A DNA stretch of 64,000 nucleotides from Phallus indusiatus (taxonomy: Eukaryota > Basidiomycota > Agaricomycetes > Phallales > Phallaceae): the NCBI GenBank assembly GCA_027605045.1, contig JAQFWX010000022.1, forward strand, positions 124,001 to 188,000, read 5' to 3'. The position numbers were made by a program, and so were the translations under genes. The stretch's first letter is position 1; each line of letters starts with the position of its first letter. Positions 1 through 11,950 of the stretch are shown here, one piece after another. The notes under the pieces are model-generated. The model was given only the letters and a program-made list of their open reading frames with translations, ran no database searches and was not told the DNA's origin.

Positions 1-178
1 TGCTCAGAACTATAAAGGTTGGGTTCCGTTCGTGTTGTCAGCGTTTGTTTGCCTCTATTTTTACTTCAACGACTTCTTGTACCCGTCCATTCTTTTTTTG
101 CCTTTCATTTCTACTTCTTTCCTTTATTTATGTCCCCTTTTGCGGTACACGGCTATTTTATTATTACTTGGTACCCAT

Positions 179-747
179 ATGATCTCGAAAAATGACTTGA
201 AATTAGTAGTCTATACTCCCTATTCTACTTTTGTGTCCTTCGGTCGAGTCATATTTCAAATTTGTATCCCAGTGCCTGATGTTATTTTCATCTCTCAGTG
301 AATTTGGCTCGAGATATGCATCGGCGAACGGGGAGCATCGACCTTCATATAGATTTCTCTGTAAAAAAAGGACAATGTAGATGTTGAGTTACAGTCACGC
401 CGTGACTACGTGACTATAGTTACTGTAACCCGTAAATGGGACTTACGCGCACGCGCCTAATTTCCTCACTCGTGTCATTACATGTAGTGAGGTACGTTCG
501 TTATAGTCTAGTTTCTCATTATTTCCTTATTAACAATGTACCTAGCTATTATTCTTTAGGCACGCAATCATAATATCACTCGTGTCATTACACGTAGTGA
601 GCTATTATTCTTTAGTAGATGCTGACGCGATGTTCAGTAGGCGCTAACGCGGTGTGACTTACGCGTTACACTCACCCTTGTTCTTGTCTTCCTCGAGTCA
701 ATGCCTATCTTCTGGTGCCAAAAGCCTAAATTTACGAACTATACTCG
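179..747 (+). repeat. Duplicated upstream flank of rad9 (left copy)
   Basis: Bases from about 179 onward match the stretch beginning near 12994, upstream of the intact rad9 gene, including the text just before both start codons. The left copy carries about 240 extra bases (roughly 382-622). These contain a near-palindromic motif at 464-492 that recurs at 576-600, and a 16-base direct repeat at 544-559 and 600-615. The extra block looks like a small insertion; no clean target duplication was resolved. No gene was recognised in 1-747. Confidence 0.6.
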
Positions 748-1682
748 ATGCCGTTCCAAGCCACACTCAACGCGCAGTCCTTGAAAGGTATTGATTATAC
801 TTTCTTCTGTTCATGTTCATTTACACGAAATATTCGCCCAGTCTTCACAAAATGCCTTGCTTGTCTGGCGCGTTGTGGCGACGACATCGTTTTGCAAGCG
901 GATCTTACCTCGGTCTCTTTGAGTAGCACAGATTCTTCCAAATCTGCGTTCGGTCAAATCAAGTTCAATACCGTTCTGTTTGAAAAATACTATGCTCGGC
1001 CAGGTCAGCCGCCGGGCTCAACGTCCCGTACGCCGCCCAGCCAGCAAGATCCAATTTTAGGCGAACTGGTAGTCAAAGTATGTATGTCACACTATCATCT
1101 TCGTCATAAACACTGACACAATCTCTCACATTTAGTAACTTCTGTCGATTCTGAGGCACAAAACCATTGACAAGATAATTGAACGCTGTCGTTTGTCGAT
1201 ACTGATCCGGGTCGCGAAACTGAAGATGACGATCCTGATGAAGAAAAAGATAGTTTGGAGCTTGTTGCGTACGCAAACAGGCTACGCAGAGATTTGTCAG
1301 CGCTCGGTATATGCGCCGGTCCGTCAATATTTTGCAAATTCCAATTATTTTTTTTTTTTGTACCTTTCACCCGTTCGCAATTAAACTATTAGCCTTTTCC
1401 ATTGTTTTTAGATTACATTTTAGCACCATTCCAATTTCCTGGAAACTCCCAAATCATGTATATAAAAATCTTTCTTTAGCTTACAAAATACAACAACAAT
1501 GTTTCCCTCCTATTTCTCCCTCTGAGCACACATCCGCTGATTCCCTTATCTTCCCTGTTCGCTCCTGAGGCGCACGTATCAAGCTCAAGCTATTTGTCCT
1601 TCTGTACTGCGAGTACGGTATGATTGCTGTTCCTTTTTCTGCTTCGTTATAGTGAACTACCCATATATTCTGGTTCCCAGGG
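748..1682 (+). pseudogene. rad9 5'-end pseudogene (partial duplicate)
   Basis: This is a partial copy of the rad9 gene at 13325-15208. It retains the start codon, exon 1, the first two introns, exon 2 and part of exon 3, and stops matching after the third intron near 1682. Two lesions are visible. A one-base deletion near 1202 shifts the exon 3 frame relative to the intact copy. A 319-bp insertion (1263-1581) sits in exon 3, after which the match resumes through the end of exon 3 and intron 3. The N-terminal clamp-domain residues are still readable, for example LTSVSLSSTDSSKSAF. The C-terminal half is absent, so no functional Rad9 can be made. Confidence 0.85.
1263..1581. mobile_element. 319-bp insertion in rad9 pseudogene (MITE-like)
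   Basis: Comparison with the intact rad9 copy defines both junctions. The insert is bounded by AGCT (1259-1262 and 1582-1585), present once in the intact gene, which suggests a 4-bp target duplication. The ends resemble imperfect inverted repeats: TGTTGCGTACGC at the left, and TGATACGTGCGC as the reverse complement of the right end (9 of 12 match). No coding capacity was seen. Superfamily unassigned. Confidence 0.55.
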
Positions 1683-2013
1683 AATGTGCTACATATTTCT
1701 TCGTCCCCACTCCTCGGCTGGCATGTGGTTTCTTCTTTCTCTTCTTCAACTCTAAAAAAGCAGAAAAAAGGAATAAATATCACCGCCGACCTTTAGTTAG
1801 TTCAAATCGACTCAGGCTAAGGTTAAAGTTGTTTTTGTGGCTTCAAGTTGAGATAAAGATGTGAAAGTGATAGTCGGGACGGTAGATGAAACGTAATGGT
1901 TGCAATGATTGAAAATTATGCTGCTGTATGCGCCGTACAGTCACTTGGGCACTTGTTAATGATGTATATTTATTTTCAGAATACAGTATATTGTCTTGGA
2001 ACTTATCAAGCAG
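1683..2013. other. Intergenic, nothing recognised
   Basis: This stretch between the rad9 pseudogene and the P450 stop codon shows no coding match, repeat or RNA that I can identify. Confidence 0.5.
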
Positions 2014-4089
2014 TTAGTTATCAATTAAATGGTTGACAAGGGGAGATCGCGGTACGATGCGGCAACTAAATTCCTTTGGTCGCCTACAATGAAGACTAAA
2101 AGAATTTTAAACTTCTGGAGGTATTTTTTCTTACCTCATCACGCCAGAAGTATAGTCTATACCTGGCAGCTGAGGATTCCCTGCACTGTCGAGTGCAGGA
2201 AGTATGTCAAAGCAAGTTAAAACAGAAGCAAACGTTATCCATAAGGTGTTTTCCGCAAACCCTCTCCCCGGACAAACTCTGGAGATGTCAATCCAAAATC
2301 AGTTGCACTTGTCGTGATTTTTCCAAGTCCCCGGGCCTTACCTTCGTCCATAACCGTAACTATGATCCCTTGGATCTGGTTGTGGCTGAGGACCGAGAAA
2401 TCGTGCGGGCTGAAATTCTGAGGGCTGAGGATACAATTGTTCGTCGTGAAGGATGCCCCTTGGTGACACGTAAGTAATGTGAGTTGTAAACGAAACCTTC
2501 ACTCAATCAACGTACCAAATGTTACTCATGACAATACTTCCCTTTGGGATCAAAAAACCATCAATAACATCATTTTTGGTCGCGAAATGAGGGAGTCCTG
2601 TAAGACTAGCTCAGCTCGAAATCCCTATGCTTCAAAATCAAACTCATTGTTACCAGAAGCACCGGGTGGTGCCCATCGGTGACACTCCCTCACTAAAGCG
2701 TCAATACACCGCGGCCGATCGGCCAATTTATCAGCGTATGTCGGAAGTCTTCCTTGTAATACATTGTCAAGCTCCTTCTGCATCTCCTCCTGGACTTTAG
2801 GGAAGAGTACCATAGCAAGAAAAAAGCTAAGAATCAACGAGGTTGATGTCTCAGTGCCAGCTGTGAAGCAAGTAAGTACATTCTTTCCTCTTTTGCGCTT
2901 TAAATAATCTCGAACCTGAATATGCTGTTGCAGCTACAGCCAATGAGGCCTTATAGTGGATATTTTCTTTATCGTAATCGTCACCACCTAGATTCAATTG
3001 CAAAACAGTAGAGGTGAAAGATGATTCTTTCTCCTAAAATTCCATGATAGGTAATCTGAACAGACATTAGTAATTTTTCAGCGTACTTACTATGCCTAAT
3101 TTGAACAATTCTTTCGGAAGGTTCAAAACTTTGTCGGTAAGCAAGCGAACATTCTTTGCCTCTTTTTGAAACCCTCCTCCAGGAAAGAACTCAGGCCAGT
3201 ATTTCACTGTAGTATGTTAATTCAAGCATAATAGGCGCTAGAATATACTCACGAATAGGGAGGATGTTGATTAGATATTTTTCAGGTGAGGCTGCTCTCG
3301 ATGTAGCGTCAACCAGTTGTTCATTCAACGCTGCTAAGTCATATCCCGTTTTCGAATCAATGCTAAGGCCATACATGCAACGCATGATGTTTGCAGTTAT
3401 AAGCCTGATAATTTTATTCCTTTATATAAAATGGATTTGAGAACAACATGGTCAAAAGACGTACCTTCGTGCATGGTGGAAAAGGTTATCGGGGGAGTGT
3501 AGAAGATCTTTCAGGAAATGTTGAACTTCTTTTTCTTGAATCTGAATGCATTGAGCGAGACCGCTGTGAGAAAAGAACTGTGCCATTAAACGACGGATTA
3601 GGCTGTGTAGCTGTGAACCTGTTTGCAATATTCCAACGTTCCAACTAGTGAATTTCATGCTAATAATTTTCTTTTAATAAATATTAAATGCGTTTGAGAA
3701 ATAACTCACAGGTCCAGCATTGGGATAAATGGACGGTACGAATAAATTCCATTTCTTGAATTCAGTAATGTTTGAGACAATCTCGGAGTGTTTAATAGTA
3801 TGATCGGTTGCCCGAGAACGTACACCCCGACAAGGGGGCCATATTGATTTTTCCATTTCATATATGTCGAACATTCATCCTTCTTGGGCATTTCGAGGGC
3901 GGCACCAAGAATTGGAAAACCACGCGGCCCTGGAGGGAACTGCGGGCCCTTGGGTCCTTGTTGATTCAACGAAAAGTAAGTGATTATGATGACCAAACCG
4001 CCAATACCACTTGATGTGATAAGGAGTGTCCATAACTGCGCATTCAACACTAGATCCATCCACGGTTTTACTGGAGGGAAAGGATGCAC
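2014..4089 (-). CDS. Cytochrome P450 monooxygenase
   Basis: A haem-thiolate monooxygenase, probably anchored in the ER. Raw reading frames look broken, but all stops fall in plausible GT-AG introns. The N-terminus has a hydrophobic anchor and a proline hinge (FPPGPRGFPILG). Then come a C-helix-like region (WNVGILQTGSQLHSLIRR), the I-helix oxygen-binding motif AGTETSTS, the K-helix ExxR as ECHRW, the beta segment KNDVIDGFLIPKG, a PERF equivalent (PARF) and the haem loop YGYGRRVCPGR with its cysteine, split by an intron after GRR. The C-terminus ends CRIVPRSPLVNHL. The start is the first Met at 4089; a Met 10 codons in is an alternative. It lies at the outer edge of the duplicated block and, unlike it, is single copy. 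A tailoring hydroxylase or epoxidase role is inferred; subfamily not assigned. Confidence 0.88.
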
Positions 4090-4148
4090 CGTAAAACCCA
4101 GGTAACTTAAATAAGCAACCTGAACATCAGTCCAGAATCAGATGAGAG

Positions 4149-4185
4149 GAGGTGCTCCAGATATTAAACCCAGATCACTGATGAA
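4149..4185. repeat. Half of a short inverted-repeat element
   Basis: The stretch ending AAACCCAGATCACTGAT, preceded by GGTGCTCC, matches one end of the palindromic element at 19534-19639. Only one end is present, so it is probably a decayed or truncated copy. Confidence 0.35.
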
Positions 4186-5288
4186 AATGAATACCATAAA
4201 TCAACTTAACTCCGTTCTGACCGTGGGTGAAGAAGAGGCACTCGATCTGGCGTACATATGGCGAGAAACTTGAACCACTCGACATCTTCCCATGTTTCCC
4301 ATGTAAATACGCCGGCATATGTTTATCCGGACCGCGTTTTTGCATCTATCACAAACCAGATTGAACATGTTAGTCTTTTCTTTTACCCTGACCCAAACTC
4401 TATTGCTCATTCTTGTTTATTAACCATCAGATCGAAAAAATGGTTGGGCGGCCTTTTTTTCGTTGGGGGTTGCAATTGTACGATCAGACTTTTCATATAT
4501 GTATTCAGCAGTGACCGCCGCCGCCGCCAGGGTTTACCTCTTTCAGCGCTTTTTCAGGATTATACGTTCTCCGATTATGTCAAACTCAAACTGACAGATA
4601 TTCTTCGGAAAGGTCATGGGTTACTTGATTGTTCCAATTCGAAATTGCTGTTCCCACCCACGCTTTGTGAATGATCATTCAAACAGCTGAATTTCAAACA
4701 CGTTTGAAACTAAAAGTGCGATGGTTGTCATCTCACTTGAAATTTCTCATCAATGTTACTCTCATCCAATGAGGCTTCGTTGATTACGGGTCTACAAACC
4801 ATCATCTGAAGTATGATTCACAAAACGAAGAGGTCGGATTCTGAAAGCTGGCCCTTCTGGCCCCTTACTGAAAAGAGGAAAGTTCACGAAGTATAAGTGT
4901 GAGAAAGTTTGCAATCAACTAAGTTACAATCAAATGCTGGAATCATCATCATCTCACCGCCTTGTTTATTATTTAAATATGACGCCGATCCTGGGGAGGT
5001 ATATTAAACGTGTCAATTTTGAACTTAATTTGACCCTTGTCTACCAAGAATCAGACCATGTGGAATAATCAATTGATATGATGACGTGGCGCATAGTCAT
5101 TTTTATGTGTTTTCCACTATCCAAGACTGGAACAAACATGTAATTTGGTACATAATCGATACTTGTCATACTCGGAATCTTTCAAGGACTCCTAATAATA
5201 ATTACATATACTTAATCAAGACTCGATATTCAAAGAAATAGCCAAGTAAATTATCCATCACTCTACATGAGACCTATGGTAGAAGTTA
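4186..5288. other. Intergenic, nothing recognised
   Basis: This is the region between the P450 and the first DUF6533 gene. A 138-codon open frame at 4258-4674 has no recognisable domain and low-complexity codon use, so it is not called. Confidence 0.45.
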
Positions 5289-6870
5289 TCAAAAATTGGA
5301 TCGCTGTAAGTGCGCCAGTGGGATATGGGGATAGCTCCACGTCTCTGTCTCCTGGCGACTCACACCAGTTTGGCTTTTTAAGTTCAAAGTTAAACGGCCG
5401 ATGAGCACATTAGTCATTCTATAAATAACATATGAGTGAAACGAAAGCGCTTCCGTGTTGCTCACTCACACAGTGCTGATGCTAAGTCATGAGAAAAAAG
5501 AAAAGAGATGGCTTGAGTCAGGATAGACAGTGTCTATGATGAAAATATCCGAAACGTACAAAGATAATATATTCTTCAGATCAGTCTAGACATAGATCGA
5601 TTCAGCTTGGGGAATTGAAGATTAATGCTATATCATGTGATACGCACTGCCAATGTAAGGCCGGTAGTGATCCACGCAGTATTAATGAGAACCACGACTA
5701 CAAAATACAGCACCCCGTCACGAAGAAGCACGCGAAAGAGAGAGGAGGTATTTTTGATTTCTGTTCGAATATATAGACCCCATAGGAGTAGGATTATGGT
5801 AAACCCGTCGAAAACAATTGAGGGGACGACGAAAAACACATCCAAGTCTCCGCTTTACAAGTTTTGACAGCCTCAAGTCAATAATTTGAAATTTCCGGAG
5901 AATTAAACTCACATGTTTGGGTTAGCGACCAAAACACAACCAAATGTTACTGAAGTACGTGGAATAATCACAGCTACAAATAAAGTTAAGGATATAAAGC
6001 TCCCAAAGCTCTTTTGAAGCAAGGCTTACGTCCTGAATTTTGAAGAGTGAAACTCATGAGGCATAGTTGGACGGTCCAAATGCTCAACAATATGAGCAAC
6101 ACCAAATTATTTTTCTTATGCACGGCATAGACCCTTGGAGGAACCTTTAATTAAATCGTTGTGATTGATTGAAGTTTCTGGATGTTCTTTTACCTCATAA
6201 TCAGCATGATCTCAGAGATTAAAACAACAACTTCCGTGAAAAGACCTTCAAATTTAGCGAAATGCTGACACCTTAAGCAATTTCAGTGCAAGTGATTTTT
6301 GATCCATTGAAAACACACCGCTGTAAAATAAAATGAACAAGACTTGAACACCAGAATATTCGTGAACCCGTGAACACCTACGCTCAATGTCCAGTTGGGT
6401 GAGAATAAGGCCACGATGCAGACCACAGAAGCCATTATTGCGAAGTATCGATTAGCTACAAACAATACGTTGACTGTTCGTAAAAAATGAGACATAAAGT
6501 CTGAATATATTGTTTTATACATACTAGGACTAAGAGCGGTTTTCCAAACAAATTCTACCTGAAATCTCTTCAATTTCATTGCTTTTGGTAAAGGAAATGC
6601 GACTCACTTCATCACGGAAGGTCAATATGAAATCATAGTAAAGAACTGTAACCGCTATCAAAGCAAATGCCTGATAAAAATGTACCAATAAACGTTGCGC
6701 AAACAATGAGCTAAGAGCCTACATCTTCGATACGTCTGTCCAAGTCGTGAATCTTCCAATATGCGCGCCGATTATAAAATAACTCACAGATGATTTCCGG
6801 AAGTGATTAGTGACAATATGGCGGCTGTCTCCGCAGATGGGAGGGCTGTGTTGGTTGTGTTTTCGAACAT
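5289..6870 (-). CDS. DUF6533-type integral membrane protein (left arm)
   Basis: A multi-exon membrane protein of the basidiomycete DUF6533 family, function unknown. The start is ATG at 6870 (MFENTTNTALPS). Visible segments in order are the family signature LYYDFILTFRDEVEFVWK split across exons, NRYFAIMASVVCIVALFSPN, a hydrophobic segment around IVFDGFTIILLLWGLY, RDGVLYFVVVVLINTAW, and a C-terminal exon with TNVLIGRLTLNLKS ending at TGA 5289-5291. Several hydrophobic helices suggest a 7-TM-like topology. It is divergent from the O-methyltransferase at 8182, and its mirror-image homologue is at 24484-26045. It may act in transport or sensing for the pathway, which is inference only. No disabling lesion was seen. 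Confidence 0.78.
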
Positions 6871-7630
6871 GACAAACAAATTCGAATGAAGGAACACAAT
6901 ATAAGGATCTCCACCGAATCTTTATATTTTGACTAAGAATTTGAAACGGAGCCTTGAAGAATAAATACCATCAGTGGTAGCCAGTGTCATTGGTTCAAGT
7001 ACTTGAACCGGAACCTTCGCTTCGGATCGTGTTGATTATGTGACAGTCTGTACAAGTATTGGTGCCCCTTTGATTTAATCAGATTCAATCCGTAATTTAC
7101 TATTTGATACCTCAATCAAAATCGGAATTGAGTTTGAGAAATGTTGGGCAGTGCAATTTTTGCATGATGGCCGCTTGCGGATTCTCAGAGTCTAATGATT
7201 TTCCTGATCTTCGCTCAGGTCAGTGTAAGTCAGATGGGCCAAAATGTCCCAGGCGGCCGGGCCAGATCTTCAGAAGCTTCCTTCAGCCCGGCCATGCCGA
7301 AGACAAAGCCGCCGAACCGCGGCGCTAGAGTTATAACGGTGATCAACTTGAAGGGTCCAAATTATTCTTGAAAGGCGTCTTCTAGCTCTTCTCCCATTGA
7401 ATGAAATGCCTGATAAGATATGATCCATGCAAATGGACAACAATGGGTTAAGCTCCATTCCAATTCTATTATCAACTGGTTTGGCTGAGGACTTGCGCCA
7501 AGTCAGCAAATATACACGAATTTTTTCATGATCGAACTCACGATCATCTTTGCACCAGACTGAGATTGTCCAACTGAGCTTGAGTTTGTATTGTTTAATA
7601 TCGAATGTCGGTTGGCCTCATGGTTCAAAT
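6871..7630. other. Shared upstream region of divergent gene pair
   Basis: Non-coding sequence between the DUF6533 gene (-) and the methyltransferase (+). Together with 7631-8181 it forms a 1.3-kb possible bidirectional promoter. No gene was recognised. Confidence 0.5.
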
Positions 7631-7785
7631 GGGATGGGACGGGATGGGATGGGATGGGACGGGATGAGATGAGATGAGATGAGATGAGATGAGATGAGAT
7701 GAGATGAGATGAGATGAGATGAGATGAGATGAGATGAGATGAGATGAGATGAGATGAGATGAGATGAGGTGAGACGAGGTGAGAT
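7631..7785. repeat. Pentanucleotide microsatellite (GAGAT/GGGAT)n
   Basis: Thirty-one consecutive 5-base units: a GGGAT/GGGAC block first, then a long pure GAGAT run, then degenerate units (GAGGT, GAGAC). It lies in the shared upstream region of the left-arm divergent pair; the equivalent right-arm region has no such array. Long open frames across it are artefacts of the repeat. Confidence 0.95.
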
Positions 7786-8120
7786 GCCATGTCATCCGTG
7801 CCACGATGTCTTTCTCATGAAACTTCATTTATCAAATCTGCTTCTAGGTTACTACATTTATGACTCATTTTGTGATTTTCTAATTTTGACATATCAATAC
7901 TGGTGAATTGTGGCTGCGGTGAGTGACAGCTGATACTCAAAAGTCCCGGAACCCTAAATATTTTAATAATAGAGGGACTGTGCCAACATGATCGAAGTTC
8001 AGAACTTCAGTCTGGTAATGACTTTCAAAAGAAGACTTGAAAGATTAGTGTCAGATATGGAACTTACCCTTCAGAATCATAATACACAAGACGAGTAGGC
8101 TCCCATATCGTACTCATCGA

Positions 8121-8127
8121 TATATAA
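8121..8127 (+). promoter_or_regulatory. TATA-like box of O-methyltransferase (left arm)
   Basis: TATATAA lies about 61 bp before the ATG. The surrounding stretch is conserved at the equivalent position before the right-arm gene (23595-23601 on the minus strand), which supports a promoter role. Confidence 0.6.
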
Positions 8128-8181
8128 CCCACTTGCTTTGTTCACACAGGGCAGCGACAATTATTCTTATTCGATATCCCA

Positions 8182-10032
8182 ATGTCCAAAATATCACCCT
8201 TGCGTCAACTGGTTAACATAATATCTCAGTCCGTCGATGAGATTGAGACTGCCTTGACAAAGAACAATCTTAAACATCCTAGTCTCGATGAGCCGTTCAA
8301 TCCGTTTTCTGCTGAAGAAGCTGCAATAATGGCACCCGAAGTCAGACAACCTGCCGATCTCGTTGTTGCTGCTTGCGCACAATTGAGTGCAATTGTCCAC
8401 ATTCCTGCAATGACCCTATACGACGCCGTCGGAGGTGTATGTAAATTCTTGCTTATTAGGTATAATTCTATTCATGGCATTATCAGTTCCATATAAGTTC
8501 CGCAATGCGCGCAGCTATGGAAGCTAATGTCGCAGAGATTTTGAGAGGGAAGAGTGAAGGGGTACATGTCAATGATATTGCCGCACAGACTGGAGCTGAT
8601 CCTGCAAGACTGGGCAAGTGTTTCTTTTAACTTTTGTATTTATTTTAATAAGTATTCATTGATTCAGCTCGGATCCTGAGACTCTTAGTTACACATCACT
8701 TATTCAGGGAAGTGACACCTGACGTGTTTGCCAACAACAGATTATCTTCAATGATGGATACTTTGAAGTCTGTAGAAGACATCAAGGCAGAGTCAGTTAC
8801 CACCAAAATTTCCGTGTATTCCGTTATTCATTGATTTATCAGTAAAGTCAACAAGCACACAAACACACCCGGGATTGCTGCTTTGCTTGAGCATAGGTTA
8901 GAGTTCTTCAATTTTCCCCGAAAAGGTTATATACACACATTTTATTAGCGCAGATGAAATGATGAAAGCTTCAGCCTATATGCCGGAAGTTTTGTATGAT
9001 CCTGTCATGAGGTCCTCTGAATCCCCTCAGCACACACCCCTTGCCGTACGTTACAGACTTTATTTTATGATAAGACGAAAGCTAAACTCAGTCCGATCGG
9101 CACTTAGCTCGCATTTAAGACTGACAAATTTGCTTTCGACTGGTTTGAGGAACCTGGGAATGAGTTCAGACTCAAACGGTTCGCCGCTGCGATGGAAGGT
9201 GTTGCCAGAGTAGACCCACCTAATGCAATCTTGTCCGGGTTCCAGTGGGGAAGCTTAAGAGCCAAAGATTTGATTGTAGATGTCGGAGGTGGATTAGGTC
9301 ACCTTATATTGAAGATCGCCAAACAACATCCCAATTTCCGTTATATCGTACAGGATCGCGCACCAGTTATAGAAGAGGCTAAAAATGTAAGAGCGCATGG
9401 AAATATAAAAAAAAAATGCGCGCTCATATGAATTAGTTCTGGGAAACGAACCTACCTTCAGCTCTAAAGGATGGAACCGTTACGTTACAAGGTAAATTAC
9501 CCACAGTCTTTTCCTGTACAAATCAATTAATTCCAGCCTTCCTGTCAGTTCATGATTTCTTCACTCCGAATCCCAAAGCAGATTCAGATGTTGCTGTATT
9601 TCTATGCCGTATGATCATCCATGACTATCCTAAGCACAGGGCTGCCGAGATTCTCAAACACCTTCGTGCTGCGGCTGGTCCACAAACGAAATTGCTTCTC
9701 GTAGAGCAGGTAGTCCCATACGCGTCCCGTGGATTCACCGCGCAGTCTAAGTTCAGCGCAAAACTTCATGTTGAGCCCCAAGAACCATTATTGGCCAACA
9801 CAGGCAAGGCTAAAGCGATCGCTTACACAGGAGACATGCAGGTGCGTAAGGTATTCGTACAGATGGAGTGATATCGTTGAATATCATTAACTAGATGTTC
9901 GTTGGTTTGTTTGGCGAGGAGAGGACAATGGGGGCATTTGAAGAACTTCTTGAAAGCGTTGGTTGGAAGGTTGACGATGTTTTCTTGATCCCCGGCTCTA
10001 TTCATAGTCAAATTCTCGCTATTCCCATTTAA
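8182..10032 (+). CDS. SAM-dependent O-methyltransferase, plant COMT-like (left arm)
   Basis: Transfers a methyl group from S-adenosylmethionine to a hydroxyl, probably on an aromatic metabolite. It is read over many short introns. The N-terminal part matches the dimerisation/winged-helix domain (PEVRQPADLVVAACAQLS, then an ARILRLLVTHHLFREV segment). The C-terminal Rossmann domain shows SAM motif I VDVGGGLGHLILKIA, followed by FRYIVQDRAPVIEEAK. Then come HDFFTPNPKADSDVAVFLCR, the IIHDYPKH segment where the family's catalytic His is expected, and LLLVEQVVP. The last exon is FVGLFGEERTMGAFEELLES to a stop at 10030-10032. It is convergent with the UbiA gene and has a mirror homologue at 21697-23546. 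Confidence 0.9.
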
Positions 10033-10640
10033 AGTGATGATGAATACTGTAGCGAACAGGATAAGAGCCCATCTCCATGTTGGTAGACGTCTGTAATAAA
10101 TAATAACACTCTGCTAGTGCAACTGCAACAATAACCAATTTAACGATTATGAAGCAATAATGAGAGAACTTCAGGTGAACGAGGTCGGAGCCTGGAGGCG
10201 GGGTTATCGAGGACGCCGAATTTTTTGAAAAGTTAAAATTCGGAAGTTCGGATGTTGGAAGTGGGACGACTCGGGAGGAGAACCATATGGCAGAAACGAC
10301 GACAAGCCAATGCTCTAAAACGATGTGTTAGGACATGCGCTGTACAGACAGTCCCGTACGCGTTACCTCGCATTACTTGGAGCAGAATGCATATGGCATC
10401 ACATGACACAAAGTAACACTTCGAATTCCACGCCACGATGTTCTTGATATTATTATTGACTCGGAACCTAGAGCTTAAACCTGTATTTATTATATAAGAT
10501 TGTTCTCACCCCAGGGCCTACACCAGGTGGGATCTTTGATAGTCAGTTTTTGTTTGATAAGACTTATTGTGGTAAATTACAAGAGGACGGGTGATCATCA
10601 GTTACCTGGAATCAACATAAATTTATTTATTCTCCCTAAA
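10033..10640. other. Intergenic between convergent genes
   Basis: The 3' flanks of the O-methyltransferase and UbiA genes. No gene or repeat was recognised. Confidence 0.5.
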
Positions 10641-11950
10641 CTAAAGTCTCGATAGATATTGTGAAAATAAACCAAAATAAACTAGATAGCCAAGCTGTGT
10701 TGCATTGCCCGTAAACACCTTGGAGCAACTTGCGTTATTCTCAAAATCGACAGTAAGAAGTTGCCAAGAAAAATACAGAACCGGCGCGCCGACAGCGCAG
10801 ATATAGTAGAAAGCCGAAGCACCTAGGTTTACGCCGCAGATGTAGAGAGTAGCTATGAATCCGAAAGCGAAGCCCGCTAATATTGGACGGGCGGAATGAT
10901 GGAACAAAACCGCTGTGGATTTGATGCCAAGACGTATATCATCCTTCAAATCCATCATCGCATATATCGTATCAAAATATATACACCAACTAGGGATATC
11001 AACGCCCAGTGTTCTGGGAAATGAAATGAAATAAGGTTGTTGACTTACGAACAGGTGCCAACGAAGAGGATCCCCGCGGTGCCATAATTGATGTCTCCAG
11101 TGAATGATGCATATGCTACCAGAAGACCCCAGTTTGCCGCAATTCCTTCCCAAAATGAACTTCGACGAAAATAGAAAAAAAAAATTATTACCTAGCCATG
11201 CCTGGGGCCAGTAGGTGATGCGTTTCATAAATGGATACAACGGCACCCAAAAGAGTAATCCGAACGATCCGAGCTTGAAACTAAATTATGATACAGATTG
11301 ACACTTGTCATATGAGCAGGTCGACTTACGCGAAAGAATTTGCGTAGAAAAACAATATAGCCATCATTGACAGTACTTGGGGAAGAAGAAACCATAGCGC
11401 TGCCGAGACACTAACGCGACCACTAGGAAGGGGTCGATTTTTTGTTCGTTCTCGTAGGTGAATGGAATGAAATATCTGCACCAGTACACAAACAAAGGTG
11501 TATACGTACCGACTTGCGAGTCCAGGTCTTTATCAATTATGTCGTTCCATATAGATCCAGCACTATGTAAAACATATCCCCCGAAGAAAAAGAATACAAT
11601 TGTTGCCTTCAACAAAGGAATAACCGGAATTTTTTTTTCGATACCAGCTAACATTAAACCCCAAACTATAATGTTTCAGAGATATGGCTACGCACGTCTG
11701 TCGAGTAACGTACTGCACGACCAAGCAATTGGATTAGGACCAAGGAAGTAGTGCAGCCTCGTAAGTTCTATAAAAGGAGCAACGCTCGAGGGAAAATAAT
11801 CCAAGATCGTTGGATTTCTAGAAAAATTTAACCTAAGTGAATATCAAGAACAAACAACGGATTTAAATTGACTTGCTTAGAGCGAAAAGAGAGCTTGAAA
11901 AGCATTACTTTCTGCATAGTGTCAACACTGGCTTGAACAGTGGGTTCCAT
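10641..11950 (-). CDS. UbiA-family aromatic prenyltransferase, COQ2-like (left arm)
   Basis: A membrane prenyltransferase that would attach an isoprenoid chain to an aromatic acceptor such as a hydroxybenzoate-type ring. The first Mg-diphosphate motif is SIWNDIIDKDLDSQV followed, after an intron, by ERTKNRPLPSGRVS. The second is YDTIYAMMDLKDD followed by GIKSTAVLF. Hydrophobic helices fill the rest, and the C-terminus is YLVYFGLFSQYLSRL. The start at 11950 is chosen because the ATG context (AGTCTTATGGA) is conserved with the right arm, but the first intron could not be resolved cleanly, so the N-terminus is uncertain. Such enzymes serve ubiquinone synthesis and fungal meroterpenoid pathways; the cluster favours the latter. 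Confidence 0.85.

Noticed and set aside
2014..2680. P450 first judged a pseudogene because stops follow HRWAPPG and GRR
   Set aside because: GT-AG introns remove each stop and reveal LPHFATKNDVIDGFLIPKG and GRRVCPGRGFAENT, so the C-terminal half is intact.
4258..4674. 138-codon plus-strand frame
   Set aside because: Lies between two recognised genes without motif or conservation in the right arm; probably chance.
7503..7828. Open frames of 67-95 codons made of SHLIS repeats
   Set aside because: They are translations of the GAGAT microsatellite on the minus strand.
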